Shown here one piece after another: positions 1-8,264 of a stretch of DNA of 38,522 bases. The notes below the pieces were generated by a model. It saw nothing but the letters and a program-made list of their open reading frames with translations. It was not told where the DNA came from and searched no databases. Source of the DNA: an uncultured SAR86 cluster bacterium (lineage in GTDB: Bacteria; Pseudomonadota; Gammaproteobacteria; Magnimaribacterales; Magnimaribacteraceae). The translations under genes and the position numbers were made by a program. The stretch is from positions 1 through 38,522 of the forward strand of contig CABXQE010000011.1 of assembly GCA_902514295.1 (NCBI GenBank), read 5' to 3'. Positions within the stretch are counted from its first letter, which is position 1, and every line of letters starts with the position of its first letter.

Positions 1-1
1 A

Positions 2-457
2 GAGATTGAAAAAAAATCTCCTGATTTCCTAGTTATTTCTCCTGGACCTTGTACTCCGAAAGAGGCCGGCATCTCCGTTAGTGCCATTTCTCATTTTGCA
101 GGGAAAATTCCAATTCTAGGAGTTTGTTTAGGTCATCAGTCAATTGGTGCTGCTTATGGCGCAGATATAATTAAAGCAAAGAAAATAATGCACGGAAAAC
201 TATCAAAGATTAATCACAATCAGTCTGGTATTTTTTCTTCGGTAGAAAATAATTTTGTTGCAACAAGATACCACTCACTGGTGATTGATGAGGATAGTTT
301 AAGCAAGGACTTTGAGATGAGTGCAAGATCAGATGACGGTACTTTAATGGCTATACAGCACAATACTCTTCCTGTTACGGGAATACAGTTTCACCCTGAA
401 TCCATCGCTACAGAAAATGGAAAAACTCTATTAAAAAATTTCTTGGAAGGCAAATGA
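2..457 (+). CDS. trpG: Anthranilate synthase glutamine amidotransferase subunit, 5' truncated by the window
   Basis: This is the glutaminase subunit that delivers ammonia to TrpE for anthranilate synthesis in the tryptophan pathway. The reading frame is open from base 2 and the start lies outside the window. Seen: the class I amidotransferase nucleophile motif GVCLGHQ (Cys at about base 125), SPGPCTP upstream of it, and the catalytic His/Glu in QFHPES near the C-terminus. About 150 residues are present of a usual length near 190, so only the N-terminal tip is missing. Its stop overlaps the start of trpD by ATGA, which implies translational coupling in a trpGDC operon of the pseudomonad type. 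Whether trpE is next upstream cannot be seen. Confidence 0.95.
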   Translation, partial: EIEKKSPDFLVISPGPCTPKEAGISVSAISHFAGKIPILGVCLGHQSIGAAYGADIIKAKKIMHGKLSKINHNQSGIFSSVENNFVATRYHSLVIDEDSLSKDFEMSARSDDGTLMAIQHNTLPVTGIQFHPESIATENGKTLLKNFLEGK

Positions 458-1470
458 ATATAACCTCAGCGATTTCGAAGATAACTTCAGGATCAAACCT
501 TAAAGAAAGTGAAATGTCTGACGTAATGTTGGATTTACTAGAAGGGAGGACCACAGATGCACAGATAGGGGCATTTTTGATAGCTTTAGATATGAAAGGT
601 GAAACCGTAGAAGAGGTTTTAGGTGCTGCTAAGATCATGAGGAAACTTTCAGCTAAGGTTGAAGTCAATAAAGATAAATTAGTAGATACTTGTGGAACAG
701 GCGGCTCAGGTATAGGAATATTCAATGTCTCAACAACTGCTGCATTTGTTGCGTGTGCCTGTGGAGCTAGAGTTGCAAAACATGGAAATAGATCTGCAAC
801 AAGAAAAAGCGGAAGTGCTGATTTATTAGAGGCAGCAGGAGTCTCTCTCGAACTTAGCCCTTCTCAAGTTTCGGACTGTATAGAGAACATTGGTTTGGGT
901 TTTATGTTTGCGCCAGGTCACCATAGCGCCATGAGGCACGTAATAGGACCAAGAAAAGAAATAGCTCATAAAAGTATTTTTAATATATTAGGACCTTTAA
1001 CGAATCCAGCATCTACTCCCAATCAAGTTATGGGAGTTTATGACGAGAAATGGATGAAGCCAGTTGCAGAAGTTCATCAATCCCTTGGAAGTAAAAGCGT
1101 TATGGTGGTGCATTCTGAAGATAATTTAGATGAAATCAGCATTGCTTCCAAAACTAAAGTTGTTGAATTAAGAGAAGATAAGATAACTGAATACGTTATC
1201 TCACCTGAAGAATTTGGTCTTGAACTTCAGCCCCTGGATGAACTGAAGGTAAATTCCCCTGAAGAAAGTTTAATTATGGCCAAGAAAGCCCTAAATGGAG
1301 AACATTCAGCAGCTAGCTCTATGGTAGCCTTGAATGCAGGGGCGGCCTTGTATGTCTCTGGGGTAGAGAATTCATTAGCTGAAGGCGTAGAAAAAGCCTT
1401 GGAAGGAATAAAAAAGAAAAAAGGTCTAGATAAACTTCAAGAACTATCAGAATACTCACAATCTTTTTAA
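454..1470 (+). CDS. trpD: Anthranilate phosphoribosyltransferase
   Basis: TrpD transfers the phosphoribosyl group from PRPP to anthranilate, the second step of tryptophan synthesis. The 338-residue protein has family length. The PRPP-binding loop CGTGGSG is at residues 80-86, KHGNRSATRKSGSADLLE at 109-126, and GPRKEIAHKSIFNILGPLTNP-like sequence follows, all diagnostic. It is a separate protein, not fused to TrpG as in E. coli. The start ATG overlaps the trpG stop and its TAA shares a base with the trpC ATG (TAATG), so the three proteins are probably made in coupled fashion from one mRNA. No attenuator is visible because the operon start is outside the window. Confidence 0.97.
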   Translation: MNITSAISKITSGSNLKESEMSDVMLDLLEGRTTDAQIGAFLIALDMKGETVEEVLGAAKIMRKLSAKVEVNKDKLVDTCGTGGSGIGIFNVSTTAAFVACACGARVAKHGNRSATRKSGSADLLEAAGVSLELSPSQVSDCIENIGLGFMFAPGHHSAMRHVIGPRKEIAHKSIFNILGPLTNPASTPNQVMGVYDEKWMKPVAEVHQSLGSKSVMVVHSEDNLDEISIASKTKVVELREDKITEYVISPEEFGLELQPLDELKVNSPEESLIMAKKALNGEHSAASSMVALNAGAALYVSGVENSLAEGVEKALEGIKKKKGLDKLQELSEYSQSF

Positions 1471-2261
1471 TGAATTCTTATTTAGACAAAATCATTGAAC
1501 AAACTGCATCTGCTGTTGAAATAGATAAACAGAAGATTCCTTTGCAAGAATTAAAATCTTATCTTTCAGATTTAAATGAAACAAAAGGATTCTTTAAATC
1601 TATAAAGGCTAGACATGATGACGGGCTTGTTTCAGTTATTGCTGAAATTAAAAGAGCTTCTCCCAGCCAAGGGTTAATAAGAGAAAATTTTAATCCCAAA
1701 GATATAGCACAAAGCTACCAAGCTTCTCAAGCTACCTGCTTAAGCGTCTTAACAGACGCCCCCTTCTTTCAAGGCTGTTTAGAAGACTTGTCTTCTGTAA
1801 GGGAAGTTGTTGACCTTCCTTTATTGAGGAAAGATTTCATTGTTGATGAATATCAGATCTACCAAAGTAGATTTTATGGAGCTGATTGTATTTTACTAAT
1901 AGCTTCTGTTTTATCCGACATTCAATTAAAGGAGTTTAAAGAAATTGCTCAAGAATTAAATCTTGATGTATTAGTTGAGGTACATGACAGGCCTGAGATG
2001 GATAGAGCGAAAGATTTAGGATTTTCATTAATTGGAATTAATAACAGGGATCTTAAAACTTTTAAAGTAAAGCTAGAGACCACTATTAATCTGTCTGAAG
2101 ATCTTCAAGATAAGATAATCGTATCGGAGAGTGGAATTAAAACAAAAGAAGATGTAAAAAAAATAATGTCTTCTGGAACAAAAGCTTTTTTAGTAGGTGA
2201 GTCTTTCATGAGAGCTTCTGATCCTGGCGAAGAGTTACAGAAACTTTTCTTTTCTTGTTAA
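1470..2261 (+). CDS. trpC: Indole-3-glycerol phosphate synthase
   Basis: TrpC closes the indole ring of CdRP to give indole-3-glycerol phosphate. The 263 residues correspond to a monofunctional (beta/alpha)8 barrel without the TrpF domain found fused in E. coli. Seen: EIKRASPSQG at 59-68, RKDFIVDEYQI at 120-130, GADCILLI, LVEVHDRPEMDRA, GINNRDLKTF, VSESGI and FLVGESFM, which cover the substrate and phosphate-binding loops. The start ATG shares a base with the trpD stop. A small membrane protein gene begins 10 bases after its stop and may be read from the same mRNA. No terminator is visible between them. Confidence 0.97.
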   Translation: MNSYLDKIIEQTASAVEIDKQKIPLQELKSYLSDLNETKGFFKSIKARHDDGLVSVIAEIKRASPSQGLIRENFNPKDIAQSYQASQATCLSVLTDAPFFQGCLEDLSSVREVVDLPLLRKDFIVDEYQIYQSRFYGADCILLIASVLSDIQLKEFKEIAQELNLDVLVEVHDRPEMDRAKDLGFSLIGINNRDLKTFKVKLETTINLSEDLQDKIIVSESGIKTKEDVKKIMSSGTKAFLVGESFMRASDPGEELQKLFFSC

Positions 2262-2271
2262 TATTAAAGAG

Positions 2272-2397
2272 ATGGAAGAAGGGGAAGTTCTATTTACAAT
2301 TTTTATTGGGGTGCTGTTCTTTCTTCTGCTTCTCTTCGTTCTTATACAAAGGATCAGAGAATATAAGAATGATAAATACAAAGATGTGGAGAAATGA
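2272..2397 (+). CDS. 41-residue single-pass membrane protein, coupled to the YbjQ-family gene
   Basis: This short open frame encodes a protein with an acidic N-terminus (MEEGEVLF), one strongly hydrophobic stretch of about 18 residues (roughly 8-25, rich in Phe, Leu and Val) and a charged, Lys-rich tail, as expected of an N-out/C-in inner-membrane peptide. It starts 10 bases after the trpC stop and its stop overlaps the next ATG by ATGA, the same coupling used elsewhere in this operon, which is the best argument that it is real. The purine-rich AAAGAG directly before the ATG is too close for a good ribosome site. No family was recognised. It might anchor or assist the YbjQ-like protein. Confidence 0.6.
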   Translation: MEEGEVLFTIFIGVLFFLLLLFVLIQRIREYKNDKYKDVEK

Positions 2398-2720
2398 TCA
2401 TGTTAATTGCAAGTACTTTTGATATAGCTGATAAGAAAATAGTAAAAACTCTTGGCCTGGTAAAAGGCAATACTATTAGGGCAAGACATGTTGGAAGAGA
2501 CATAATGGCTGGCTTAAGAGGGATTGTTGGGGGCGAACTGCACGAATACACAAAGTTACTTGCTGAAAGCAGAGAGCAAGCTCTTGATAGAATGATTGAA
2601 GATGCTCAGAAATTAGGAGCAGATGCTGTTGTTGGAGTATCTTTTTCTACTTCAGTAATGACCCAAGGGGCTGCAGAATTAATGGCCTTCGGAACAGCAG
2701 TTCTTATTGAAGACAATTAA
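2394..2720 (+). CDS. YbjQ family (PF01906, heavy-metal-binding domain) protein
   Basis: A 108-residue protein of the YbjQ/UPF0145 family, which forms pentameric assemblies and is often called a heavy-metal-binding domain, although the physiological role is not settled. Seen: the family core with LGLVKGNTIRARHVGRDI, the glycine-rich GLRGIVGGEL, the helix SREQALDRMIEDAQKLGADAV and the strand VVGVSFSTSVM. There are no cysteines, so classical thiol metal binding is unlikely. It overlaps the upstream small membrane protein by ATGA. A second ATG two codons downstream is an alternative start. It is the last gene before a symmetrical hairpin at a convergent gene boundary. Confidence 0.88.
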   Translation: MIMLIASTFDIADKKIVKTLGLVKGNTIRARHVGRDIMAGLRGIVGGELHEYTKLLAESREQALDRMIEDAQKLGADAVVGVSFSTSVMTQGAAELMAFGTAVLIEDN

Positions 2721-2735
2721 TCTAAGTTGAAGAAT

Positions 2736-2755
2736 AGGCACTCTAATGAGTGCCT
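2736..2755. terminator. Perfect 8-bp hairpin between convergent genes
   Basis: AGGCACTC and GAGTGCCT form a perfect 8-bp stem around a TAAT loop, placed 15 bases after the YbjQ-family stop and 7 bases before the end of the minus-strand RRM gene. T-richness after the stem is weak on the plus side and moderate on the minus side (ATTCTTC), so it may act as a bidirectional terminator or 3' end-protecting hairpin. Confidence 0.55.
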
Positions 2756-2762
2756 GACAAGT

Positions 2763-3008
2763 CTATGTTCTTTCTTTTGCTTGGTTAACTCTTAGATCCC
2801 TGCCACCGAAGTCATTCCCATTTAAAGCTTCTATAGCGGCGTTAGCAGAATCTGCAGTTGCCATTTCAACAAAACCAAATCCCTTAGATCTACCAGATTC
2901 TCTATCGGTAATTATTCTTGCAGAATTCACTTCACCATATTGAGCAAATAGAGCTTCTAATTCATCATCAGAAACACCCCAAGCAATATTGCCTACGTAT
3001 ATATTCAT
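2763..3008 (-). CDS. Small RRM-domain RNA-binding protein (distal copy)
   Basis: An 81-residue single RNA recognition motif protein, like the cyanobacterial Rbp and proteobacterial glycine-poor RRM proteins that bind RNA and are often cold-responsive. Seen: RNP2 as IYVGNI at 3-8 and RNP1 as KGFGFVEM at 42-49, each with the aromatic residues that stack on RNA bases. There is no Gly-rich tail. It lies 22 bases downstream of a second RRM gene with the same length and 54 of 81 residues identical without gaps, so the two arose by tandem duplication. It is probably expressed from the promoter upstream of that first copy. The RNA targets are unknown. Confidence 0.93.
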   Translation of the reverse strand: MNIYVGNIAWGVSDDELEALFAQYGEVNSARIITDRESGRSKGFGFVEMATADSANAAIEALNGNDFGGRDLRVNQAKERT

Positions 3009-3030
3009 TTTAATTATAAAGTTAGACTGA

Positions 3031-3276
3031 TTAGTCTCTAGGCTTAGCTTCGTTGACTCTTAAGTCCCTGCCGCCAAAGTCGGTTCCATCTAAAGCTTCT
3101 ATTGCAGCTTTTCCGGCTTCTTCAGATTCCATTTCAACAAATCCAAAACCCTTGGATCTTCCAGAATGGCCTTCTGTGATTATTCTTACTGCACTTACGT
3201 TTCCGTACTGAGCAAAATGAGATTCTAGATCTTCCTCAGATGTACTCCAAGCAATATTTCCTACGTATAAATTCAT
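3031..3276 (-). CDS. Small RRM-domain RNA-binding protein (promoter-proximal copy)
   Basis: The first of two tandem 81-residue RRM proteins. RNP2 is LYVGNI at 3-8 and RNP1 is KGFGFVEM at 42-49. Most differences from the downstream copy are in helix 1 and in the loop after RNP1, where RNA specificity could differ. A GGAA stretch in TAAGGAAAAATTAAATG provides a ribosome site. Its 5' leader carries a 7-bp inverted repeat right at the predicted transcription start, preceded by a good sigma-70 type promoter, so the pair probably forms its own unit although coq7 lies upstream in the same direction. Confidence 0.93.
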   Translation of the reverse strand: MNLYVGNIAWSTSEEDLESHFAQYGNVSAVRIITEGHSGRSKGFGFVEMESEEAGKAAIEALDGTDFGGRDLRVNEAKPRD

Positions 3277-3304
3277 TTAATTTTTCCTTATTCTATTTTC
3301 TAAT

Positions 3305-3323
3305 GTAACTAACTAGTAGTTAC
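3305..3323 (-). promoter_or_regulatory. Inverted repeat at the 5' end of the RRM mRNA
   Basis: GTAACTA and TAGTTAC form a perfect 7-bp inverted repeat around a 5-base loop. It begins about 7 bases downstream of the -10 box, so the transcript would start with a hairpin, or the site could be an operator overlapping the start point. It could affect mRNA stability or autoregulation by the RRM proteins. Confidence 0.5.
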
Positions 3324-3330
3324 GCGCGCC

Positions 3331-3358
3331 ACTATACTTATGTTGCCTCAATTATCAA
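3331..3358 (-). promoter_or_regulatory. Sigma-70 promoter of the RRM gene pair
   Basis: On the minus strand a -35 box TTGATA (3353-3358), a 16-base spacer and a -10 box TATAGT (3331-3336) match the housekeeping consensus well. The site lies in the 110-base gap between the coq7 stop and the first RRM gene and points toward it. Confidence 0.55.
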
Positions 3359-3386
3359 CCCATAATTCATAAAACTTTCTTTACGA

Positions 3387-4016
3387 TTAAATGTGATAGC
3401 TAGAGTTCGTCATTACCTTAGCTACCTTAGACATTAAGTCCTTAATCTCATCAGGTAATATTTCTGCTCCAGCTTCTAAAGCATCATGACTATGCTGTTC
3501 TTCATCAATTCGCATTTGTTCAATAACGACTTTTGTTTTGAGATCTTTTTTTGATAAATTATCTAAATGGCCATCTAGGTGCTTTACAACTTGTTCTTCA
3601 GTTTCGTGAACGAAACCAAGACTCCATTTATCTCCAACTAGCCCTGCTACCGCCCCAATACTAAATGACATGCCATACCAAATTGGATTTAAGACGCTTG
3701 GTTTATTATTAAGCTCTTCTAGTCTTTTATTGCACCAAGATAAATGATCTAGTTCTTCAGAAGCGGCCTGTTCCATTTTAGTTCTGGTATCACCAAGTTT
3801 AGCTGTTAGTGCTTGGCCTCTGTAAAGAGCTTGAGCACATACCTCTCCAGAATGATTAACTCGCATAAGCCCAGCAGAATGATTTCTTTCTAATTCATTT
3901 AAAAGGTCTTGTTCAATTTTATCAGCCGGGTAAGGCCTAGATTCAGTTTGATAATTTTGGGTTGAATATTTCAACCCCTTATCAACTTCATTTATCACTA
4001 AATCTATTAAGTTCAA
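3387..4016 (-). CDS. coq7: Demethoxyubiquinone hydroxylase (COQ7 type)
   Basis: A di-iron monooxygenase that hydroxylates 2-polyprenyl-3-methyl-6-methoxy-1,4-benzoquinol in ubiquinone synthesis, peripheral to the inner membrane. The 209 residues have family length. Di-iron ligands are visible as E58 in [10 protein letters not shown]88-x-x-H91 in EELDH, E140 in ETEEQ and E172-x-x-H175 in DEEQH, giving the two carboxylate/His repeats of a four-helix bundle. A hydrophobic segment near residues 116-128 matches the membrane-contact helix. The start overlaps the purD stop by 4 bases, so it is coupled to the purine genes. Its presence implies aerobic respiration with ubiquinone. Confidence 0.95.
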   Translation of the reverse strand: MNLIDLVINEVDKGLKYSTQNYQTESRPYPADKIEQDLLNELERNHSAGLMRVNHSGEVCAQALYRGQALTAKLGDTRTKMEQAASEELDHLSWCNKRLEELNNKPSVLNPIWYGMSFSIGAVAGLVGDKWSLGFVHETEEQVVKHLDGHLDNLSKKDLKTKVVIEQMRIDEEQHSHDALEAGAEILPDEIKDLMSKVAKVMTNSSYHI

Positions 4017-5296
4017 TTTTTTTCTCTTTCAATGGCTCTGTAACCAATATCATTTCTATAAAAGCAGTCTTTCCACGTGATGCTTGAAATCGCATCATAA
4101 GCCTTTTTTTGTGCCAACGAAACAGAATCATCTAAAGCTGTTACACAAAGAACCCGACCTCCACTAGATTTAATGTTCCCTTCTTCATATATTGTTCCTG
4201 CATGAAATACTTTAAGATCTTCAGACTCTTCTGTTATTCCTTCGATAACATTCCCTTTCTCATAGGCGAAAGGGTACCCCCCAGAAGCCATAACCACCCC
4301 TAAAGATTTCCTTTCATCCCAATCTAGCTTCTCATTTGATAATTCTTTCTTACAAGCCTTTAAGCATAATTGAGCTAAGTCAGTTTTTAGACGCATCATG
4401 ATGGGTTGAGTCTCGGGATCTCCAAACCGACAATTAAATTCAAGAACTTTAATTTGTGCGTTGGCATCAACCATTATTCCTGCATAAAGGAATCCACAAT
4501 AATTACTGCCTTCGGATTTAAGGCCTTCAACGGTTGGGTGTATTACTTCTTTAAGAATTTTCTCATGTATAGGTCTTGTGACTACTGGAGCAGGCGAATA
4601 AGCTCCCATGCCCCCAGTATTAGGCCCTAAGTCTCCTTCGTCTCTAGCTTTATGGTCCTGAGAAGAAGCAAAAGGAATTACTGTATTGCCGTCTGTTAAG
4701 ACTATAAAGCTGGCTTCTTCACCTTCTAAGTATTCTTCAACTACAATTTTAGAACCAGCTTCACCAAAGGTTTTAGACTCCAATGATTGATTGACTGCTT
4801 CTATTGCTTGATCGGTATTAAAAGCTACAGTTACACCTTTACCAGCAGCCAGTCCATCAGCCTTTATTACTATTGGGCAGCCTTGTTCTTTAATATAACT
4901 AATAGCTTTCTTCGAATCAGTGAAAGTTTCATAACTAGCTGTTGGGATATTGTGTCTTATCAGGAAGTCTTTCATGAACTCTTTAGAACCTTCTAATCTT
5001 GCTGCATCTTTGGAAGGTCCAAAACACAAAAGACCTTCTTCTTGGAATTTATCAGTTATTCCGTCCACTAAAGGGTCTTCAGGCCCCACTATGGTCAAGT
5101 CAACACCTTCTTTTTTTGCAAAAGCAGATAATGTCTCTATATCGTTTGCATCTATATCTATATTTTGAATTAATTCTTCTATCTCAGTTCCTCCATTTCC
5201 AGGAGCAACAAAAACGTTAGTAACTATATTGCTTTTAGATAATTTCCAGGCTAAGGCGTGCTCTCTTCCGCCACTTCCTATAACAAGAACTTTCAT
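4013..5296 (-). CDS. purD: Phosphoribosylamine-glycine ligase (GARS)
   Basis: PurD joins phosphoribosylamine and glycine with ATP, the second step of de novo purine synthesis. The protein is 427 residues, the usual bacterial length, and monofunctional. Seen: the N-terminal [19 protein letters not shown], the PGNGG loop, GPEDPLVDG, the ATP-grasp core with [11 protein letters not shown], the signature [11 protein letters not shown] and the tail motif near GGRVL. It begins only 8 bases after the purH stop and overlaps coq7 by 4 bases, consistent with a fis-purH-purD-coq7 operon. A PurR operator could not be identified with confidence. Confidence 0.97.
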   Translation of the reverse strand: MKVLVIGSGGREHALAWKLSKSNIVTNVFVAPGNGGTEIEELIQNIDIDANDIETLSAFAKKEGVDLTIVGPEDPLVDGITDKFQEEGLLCFGPSKDAARLEGSKEFMKDFLIRHNIPTASYETFTDSKKAISYIKEQGCPIVIKADGLAAGKGVTVAFNTDQAIEAVNQSLESKTFGEAGSKIVVEEYLEGEEASFIVLTDGNTVIPFASSQDHKARDEGDLGPNTGGMGAYSPAPVVTRPIHEKILKEVIHPTVEGLKSEGSNYCGFLYAGIMVDANAQIKVLEFNCRFGDPETQPIMMRLKTDLAQLCLKACKKELSNEKLDWDERKSLGVVMASGGYPFAYEKGNVIEGITEESEDLKVFHAGTIYEEGNIKSSGGRVLCVTALDDSVSLAQKKAYDAISSITWKDCFYRNDIGYRAIEREKN

Positions 5297-5304
5297 AGTG
5301 TAAT

Positions 5305-6873
5305 TTAATGTCTGAAGTGTCTTATGCCAGTAAAGAGCATAGCCATACCAGCTTCATCTGCTGCTTGAATAACTTCATCATCTTTCACTGAACCGCCGGG
5401 TTGGATTACAGAAGTTATCCCAATTTCTGCCGCAGCATCAATACCATCCCTAAAAGGGAAGAATGCATCTGAAGCCATGGTGCATCCTTCAGTTTTAAAT
5501 CCTCTTTCTGTGGCCTTAGAAGCCGCTATCTTAGCACTGTCAATTCTGCTCATTTGCCCAGCACCAATGCCTATCGTTTGATTTTCTCTTGTATATACAA
5601 TTGCGTTTGACTTAACAAATTTACAAACCTTCCAAGCAAATAAACAGTTTTGGATTTCTATCTCTGAAGGTACTCTTTTTGAGACAATCTTAAGGTCGTT
5701 TTTTGTAACAATTCCATTATCTGTTTCTTGAACCAACATTCCGTCAGTAACACTGAGAAATTTATATCCTTTTTCTTGGGTGCCAAGTTCTTCAGAATTT
5801 AAAACCCTTACATTCTCTTTAGTCTTAGTTATATTAAGAGCTTCATCTGTTACTCCAGGAGAAATTATTACTTCTACAAATTGATTATTAATAATTTTTT
5901 CGGCAAGTTCTTTATCTAGTTCTCTGTTGAGAGCAATAATGCCACCAAAGGCAGACGTAGGATCAGATGCAAAGGCTTTTTCATAAGCTACGAGAATATC
6001 TTTATCTGTTGCTATACCACAAGGGTTTGCGTGCTTTACAATAACACAAGCTGGTTCTTCAAAAGCTTTAACACAGTCGAGTGCTGCGTCTGTATCAGCT
6101 ATATTATTATAAGAAAGTTGTTTGCCCTGAAGTTGAGCTGCATTTCCTACTCCATTGCCTTGTTTGGTGTCGTCAATATAAAAAGCTGCTTTTTGATGTG
6201 GATTTTCTCCATATCTCATCACTTCTTTTTTAATAAACTTAGCAAAGATACGATCAGGAAATTCATCCTCAGTAAGAGACGATAAATAGCCAGAAATAAC
6301 TGTATCGTAATTAGCTGTGTGACTGAAAGCTTTGGCGGCAAGTAAGCTTCTCTTCTCTTGAGAAATTGAACCTTTGTTTAACTTCATCTCTTCAAGTATT
6401 AGAGAGTAGTCGTCCGGATCAACGACAACACCAACATGTTTATTATTCTTTGCAGCTGACCTGAGCATGCTAGGGCCGCCAATATCAATATTCTCAATAG
6501 CAACTTCTAAGGTAGTTTCGGGTTTAGAAATGGTTTCTGCGAATGGATATAGATTGACAACAACTAGGTCTATTTCTTTTATTTCATATTCTTTCATAAC
6601 CTCTTGGTCTATATCTCTTCGGGCTAAGATACCTCCATGGACTTTAGGGTGGAGAGTCTTAACTCTTCCGTCCATCATTTCCGGAAAGCTTGTAAAATCA
6701 CTTATATCAATTGCCTTTACGCCTGCATCAAGAAGTGATTTTAGAGTTCCCCCTGTAGAGATAATTTCAACTTGATGCTCATCTACAAGGGCAGAGCATA
6801 ATTCGACAATCCCTTCTTTGTTGGAAACGCTGATTAGTGCTCTTTTAATTTTAGGGTTGGCAGTTTGACCCAT
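5305..6873 (-). CDS. purH: Bifunctional AICAR transformylase / IMP cyclohydrolase
   Basis: PurH formylates AICAR and closes the ring to IMP, the last two steps of purine synthesis. The 522 residues hold the N-terminal MGS-like cyclohydrolase domain ([37 protein letters not shown]) and the C-terminal transformylase domain with the catalytic Lys-His motif KHANPCG, followed by [10 protein letters not shown] and the conserved end RHFRH. All key motifs are intact. It lies 7 bases after fis on the minus strand, the arrangement seen in many gammaproteobacteria, where fis often precedes purine genes. The dusB gene usual before fis is absent here. Confidence 0.98.
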   Translation of the reverse strand: MGQTANPKIKRALISVSNKEGIVELCSALVDEHQVEIISTGGTLKSLLDAGVKAIDISDFTSFPEMMDGRVKTLHPKVHGGILARRDIDQEVMKEYEIKEIDLVVVNLYPFAETISKPETTLEVAIENIDIGGPSMLRSAAKNNKHVGVVVDPDDYSLILEEMKLNKGSISQEKRSLLAAKAFSHTANYDTVISGYLSSLTEDEFPDRIFAKFIKKEVMRYGENPHQKAAFYIDDTKQGNGVGNAAQLQGKQLSYNNIADTDAALDCVKAFEEPACVIVKHANPCGIATDKDILVAYEKAFASDPTSAFGGIIALNRELDKELAEKIINNQFVEVIISPGVTDEALNITKTKENVRVLNSEELGTQEKGYKFLSVTDGMLVQETDNGIVTKNDLKIVSKRVPSEIEIQNCLFAWKVCKFVKSNAIVYTRENQTIGIGAGQMSRIDSAKIAASKATERGFKTEGCTMASDAFFPFRDGIDAAAEIGITSVIQPGGSVKDDEVIQAADEAGMAMLFTGIRHFRH

Positions 6874-6880
6874 TTATTTC

Positions 6881-7144
6881 CTAAAGTAATTTATGTGCTT
6901 TAAGTTTTGTACGAAGAGTGCCTCTATTGATTCCAAGCATTTCACTTGCCCTTGTTTGATTGTCATCGCATTGTTGCATAACAATTTCTAACAAAGATGA
7001 TTCAACTTCTTTAAGAACCATGTTGTAAACATCATTGGGAGATTCCCCGTCGAGCTGCTCAAAGTATTTACGCATACTTTTAGAAACTTGATAGCTTAGC
7101 TTTTCGCCTTCGCCATTAAATTTCTTTCTTTTGTTAGCAGTCAT
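6881..7144 (-). CDS. fis: DNA-binding protein Fis
   Basis: Fis is a small nucleoid-associated homodimer that bends DNA and regulates rRNA and growth genes. The 87-residue protein keeps the C-terminal helix-turn-helix (residues about 62-87: DDNQTRASEMLGINRGTLRTK) and the central dimerisation helices. It is about 10 residues shorter than the E. coli protein, with a Lys-rich N-terminus in place of the beta-hairpin arm. It is first in the run fis-purH-purD-coq7. In most gammaproteobacteria dusB precedes it, but here there is an AT-rich intergenic region with a promoter-like pair on the minus strand. Fis supports the gammaproteobacterial assignment. Confidence 0.95.
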   Translation of the reverse strand: MTANKRKKFNGEGEKLSYQVSKSMRKYFEQLDGESPNDVYNMVLKEVESSLLEIVMQQCDDNQTRASEMLGINRGTLRTKLKAHKLL

Positions 7145-7189
7145 GTAATTAAAATTTGGATAATATTATTTTTTTGAATCGGACTGGTG

Positions 7190-7217
7190 ATAATACCCAA
7201 CAAAAATTTTCTTTCAA
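7190..7217 (-). promoter_or_regulatory. Candidate promoter of fis-purH-purD-coq7
   Basis: Minus-strand TTGAAA (7212-7217), 16-base spacer, TATTAT (7190-7195), giving a leader of about 40 bases before the fis ATG. The region is very AT-rich, so chance matches are possible. It is the best-spaced pair in the gap. Confidence 0.42.
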
Positions 7218-7517
7218 GAGGTTTATACTTTAAATAAATTTTTTTCAAAATTGAACAATCGTGTTTAGCTCATCTCCTAGTTTTATTAATTCCAATTGCT
7301 CTCTTTTATTTTAAATTTTAGTAATTGAACAGTTATCTGGATAGAAATTTGCTTCTTTCTCTTGTTGTTTTATCCATCCGGCGACACAATTTTTTATCAT
7401 GAATTGAGAAAAAACGAGTGTATTTCTTTTAAGGCCTAATAATGAATTTATTATCTCTTTCTTTCATTCATAAGCTGACCCAATTTAATTTAATGTTTTA
7501 ATATATACGTACTAAAT
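7218..7517. other. AT-rich divergent intergenic region without a gene
   Basis: About 300 bases between the fis promoter and rsmE. No open frame with a ribosome site was found on either strand. The longest plus-strand frame (7442-7501) is 19 codons and unsupported. It presumably holds control sequences for fis and the rsmE operon. No tRNA, convincing hairpin or repeat was seen. Confidence 0.6.
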
Positions 7518-8243
7518 ATGAAAATGAACTTAACAAGAAGTTTCGTAGATCAGGAATTTTCCTTGAACAAAAAGTTAATTCTAGAAAAGCCATCTTCTCA
7601 TCATCTTCTAAAGGTCCTCAGGAAAAAAGAAGGAGATGAAATAGTGCTATTTGATGGGAAAGGGAATTCCTGTTTGGGAGTTATTTCCAAGATCCATAGA
7701 TCAAAGATTGAATTAGAAATAATTGACATTTTTAAACAATCTCTTAGATCTGGCATAGAAATAAATTTAGGCCAATCACTTATAAAGAATGATCCATTCA
7801 ATCTTACTATTCAGAAGGCAACAGAATTGGGAGTTGCTTCTTTTCATCCTTTAATTACTGATAGATCTGTAGTAAAAATTAAAATGACAAAAAATAGAAA
7901 TTTAAGATGGAATTTAATTGCAAGAGGAGCATGTGAACAATGCGGTGAGAACTGGTTGCCTGTTATTGAGGACCCCATAAAAATAGATAGGTGGGCTTCA
8001 AATGTAAAATCGGAAATTAAGATAGTTCTTTCCCCAAATGCAGATAACAAAATTTCAGATTTTGAATATAAAGATTCAGTTTCTCTAGCCATAGGGCCTG
8101 AAGGAGATTTCAGTGATTATGAAGTTGATTCTTTAACTGAGAAAGGTTTTATTCCTGTTAGTATAGGCAAGAGAATTTTGCGGGCAGAAACAGCAGCTAT
8201 TTCAGCTATAAGCTCCGTGAGATTTAGTGCAAAAGAATTTTAA
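7518..8243 (+). CDS. rsmE: 16S rRNA (uracil-1498-N3)-methyltransferase
   Basis: RsmE methylates N3 of U1498 in 16S rRNA using SAM. It is a SPOUT-class enzyme with the usual length (241 residues). Seen: N-terminal PUA-like part with HHLLKVLRKKEGDEI, then GQSLIKNDPFNLTIQKATELGV, RGACEQCGENWLPVI, and the C-terminal trefoil-knot motifs LAIGPEGDFSDYEV and GKRILRAETAA. These are diagnostic. It begins the plus-strand run rsmE-gshB-ruvX-dnaG, the order seen in pseudomonads apart from a missing yqgE. There is no clear Shine-Dalgarno before the ATG. A second ATG two codons later is an alternative. Confidence 0.96.
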   Translation: MKMNLTRSFVDQEFSLNKKLILEKPSSHHLLKVLRKKEGDEIVLFDGKGNSCLGVISKIHRSKIELEIIDIFKQSLRSGIEINLGQSLIKNDPFNLTIQKATELGVASFHPLITDRSVVKIKMTKNRNLRWNLIARGACEQCGENWLPVIEDPIKIDRWASNVKSEIKIVLSPNADNKISDFEYKDSVSLAIGPEGDFSDYEVDSLTEKGFIPVSIGKRILRAETAAISAISSVRFSAKEF

Positions 8244-8264
8244 GTAGATTTATATTTTTATTAT

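Noticed and set aside
7442-7501. 19-codon plus-strand frame in the fis-rsmE gap
   Set aside because: No ribosome site and too short to judge; base composition is like the surrounding non-coding DNA.
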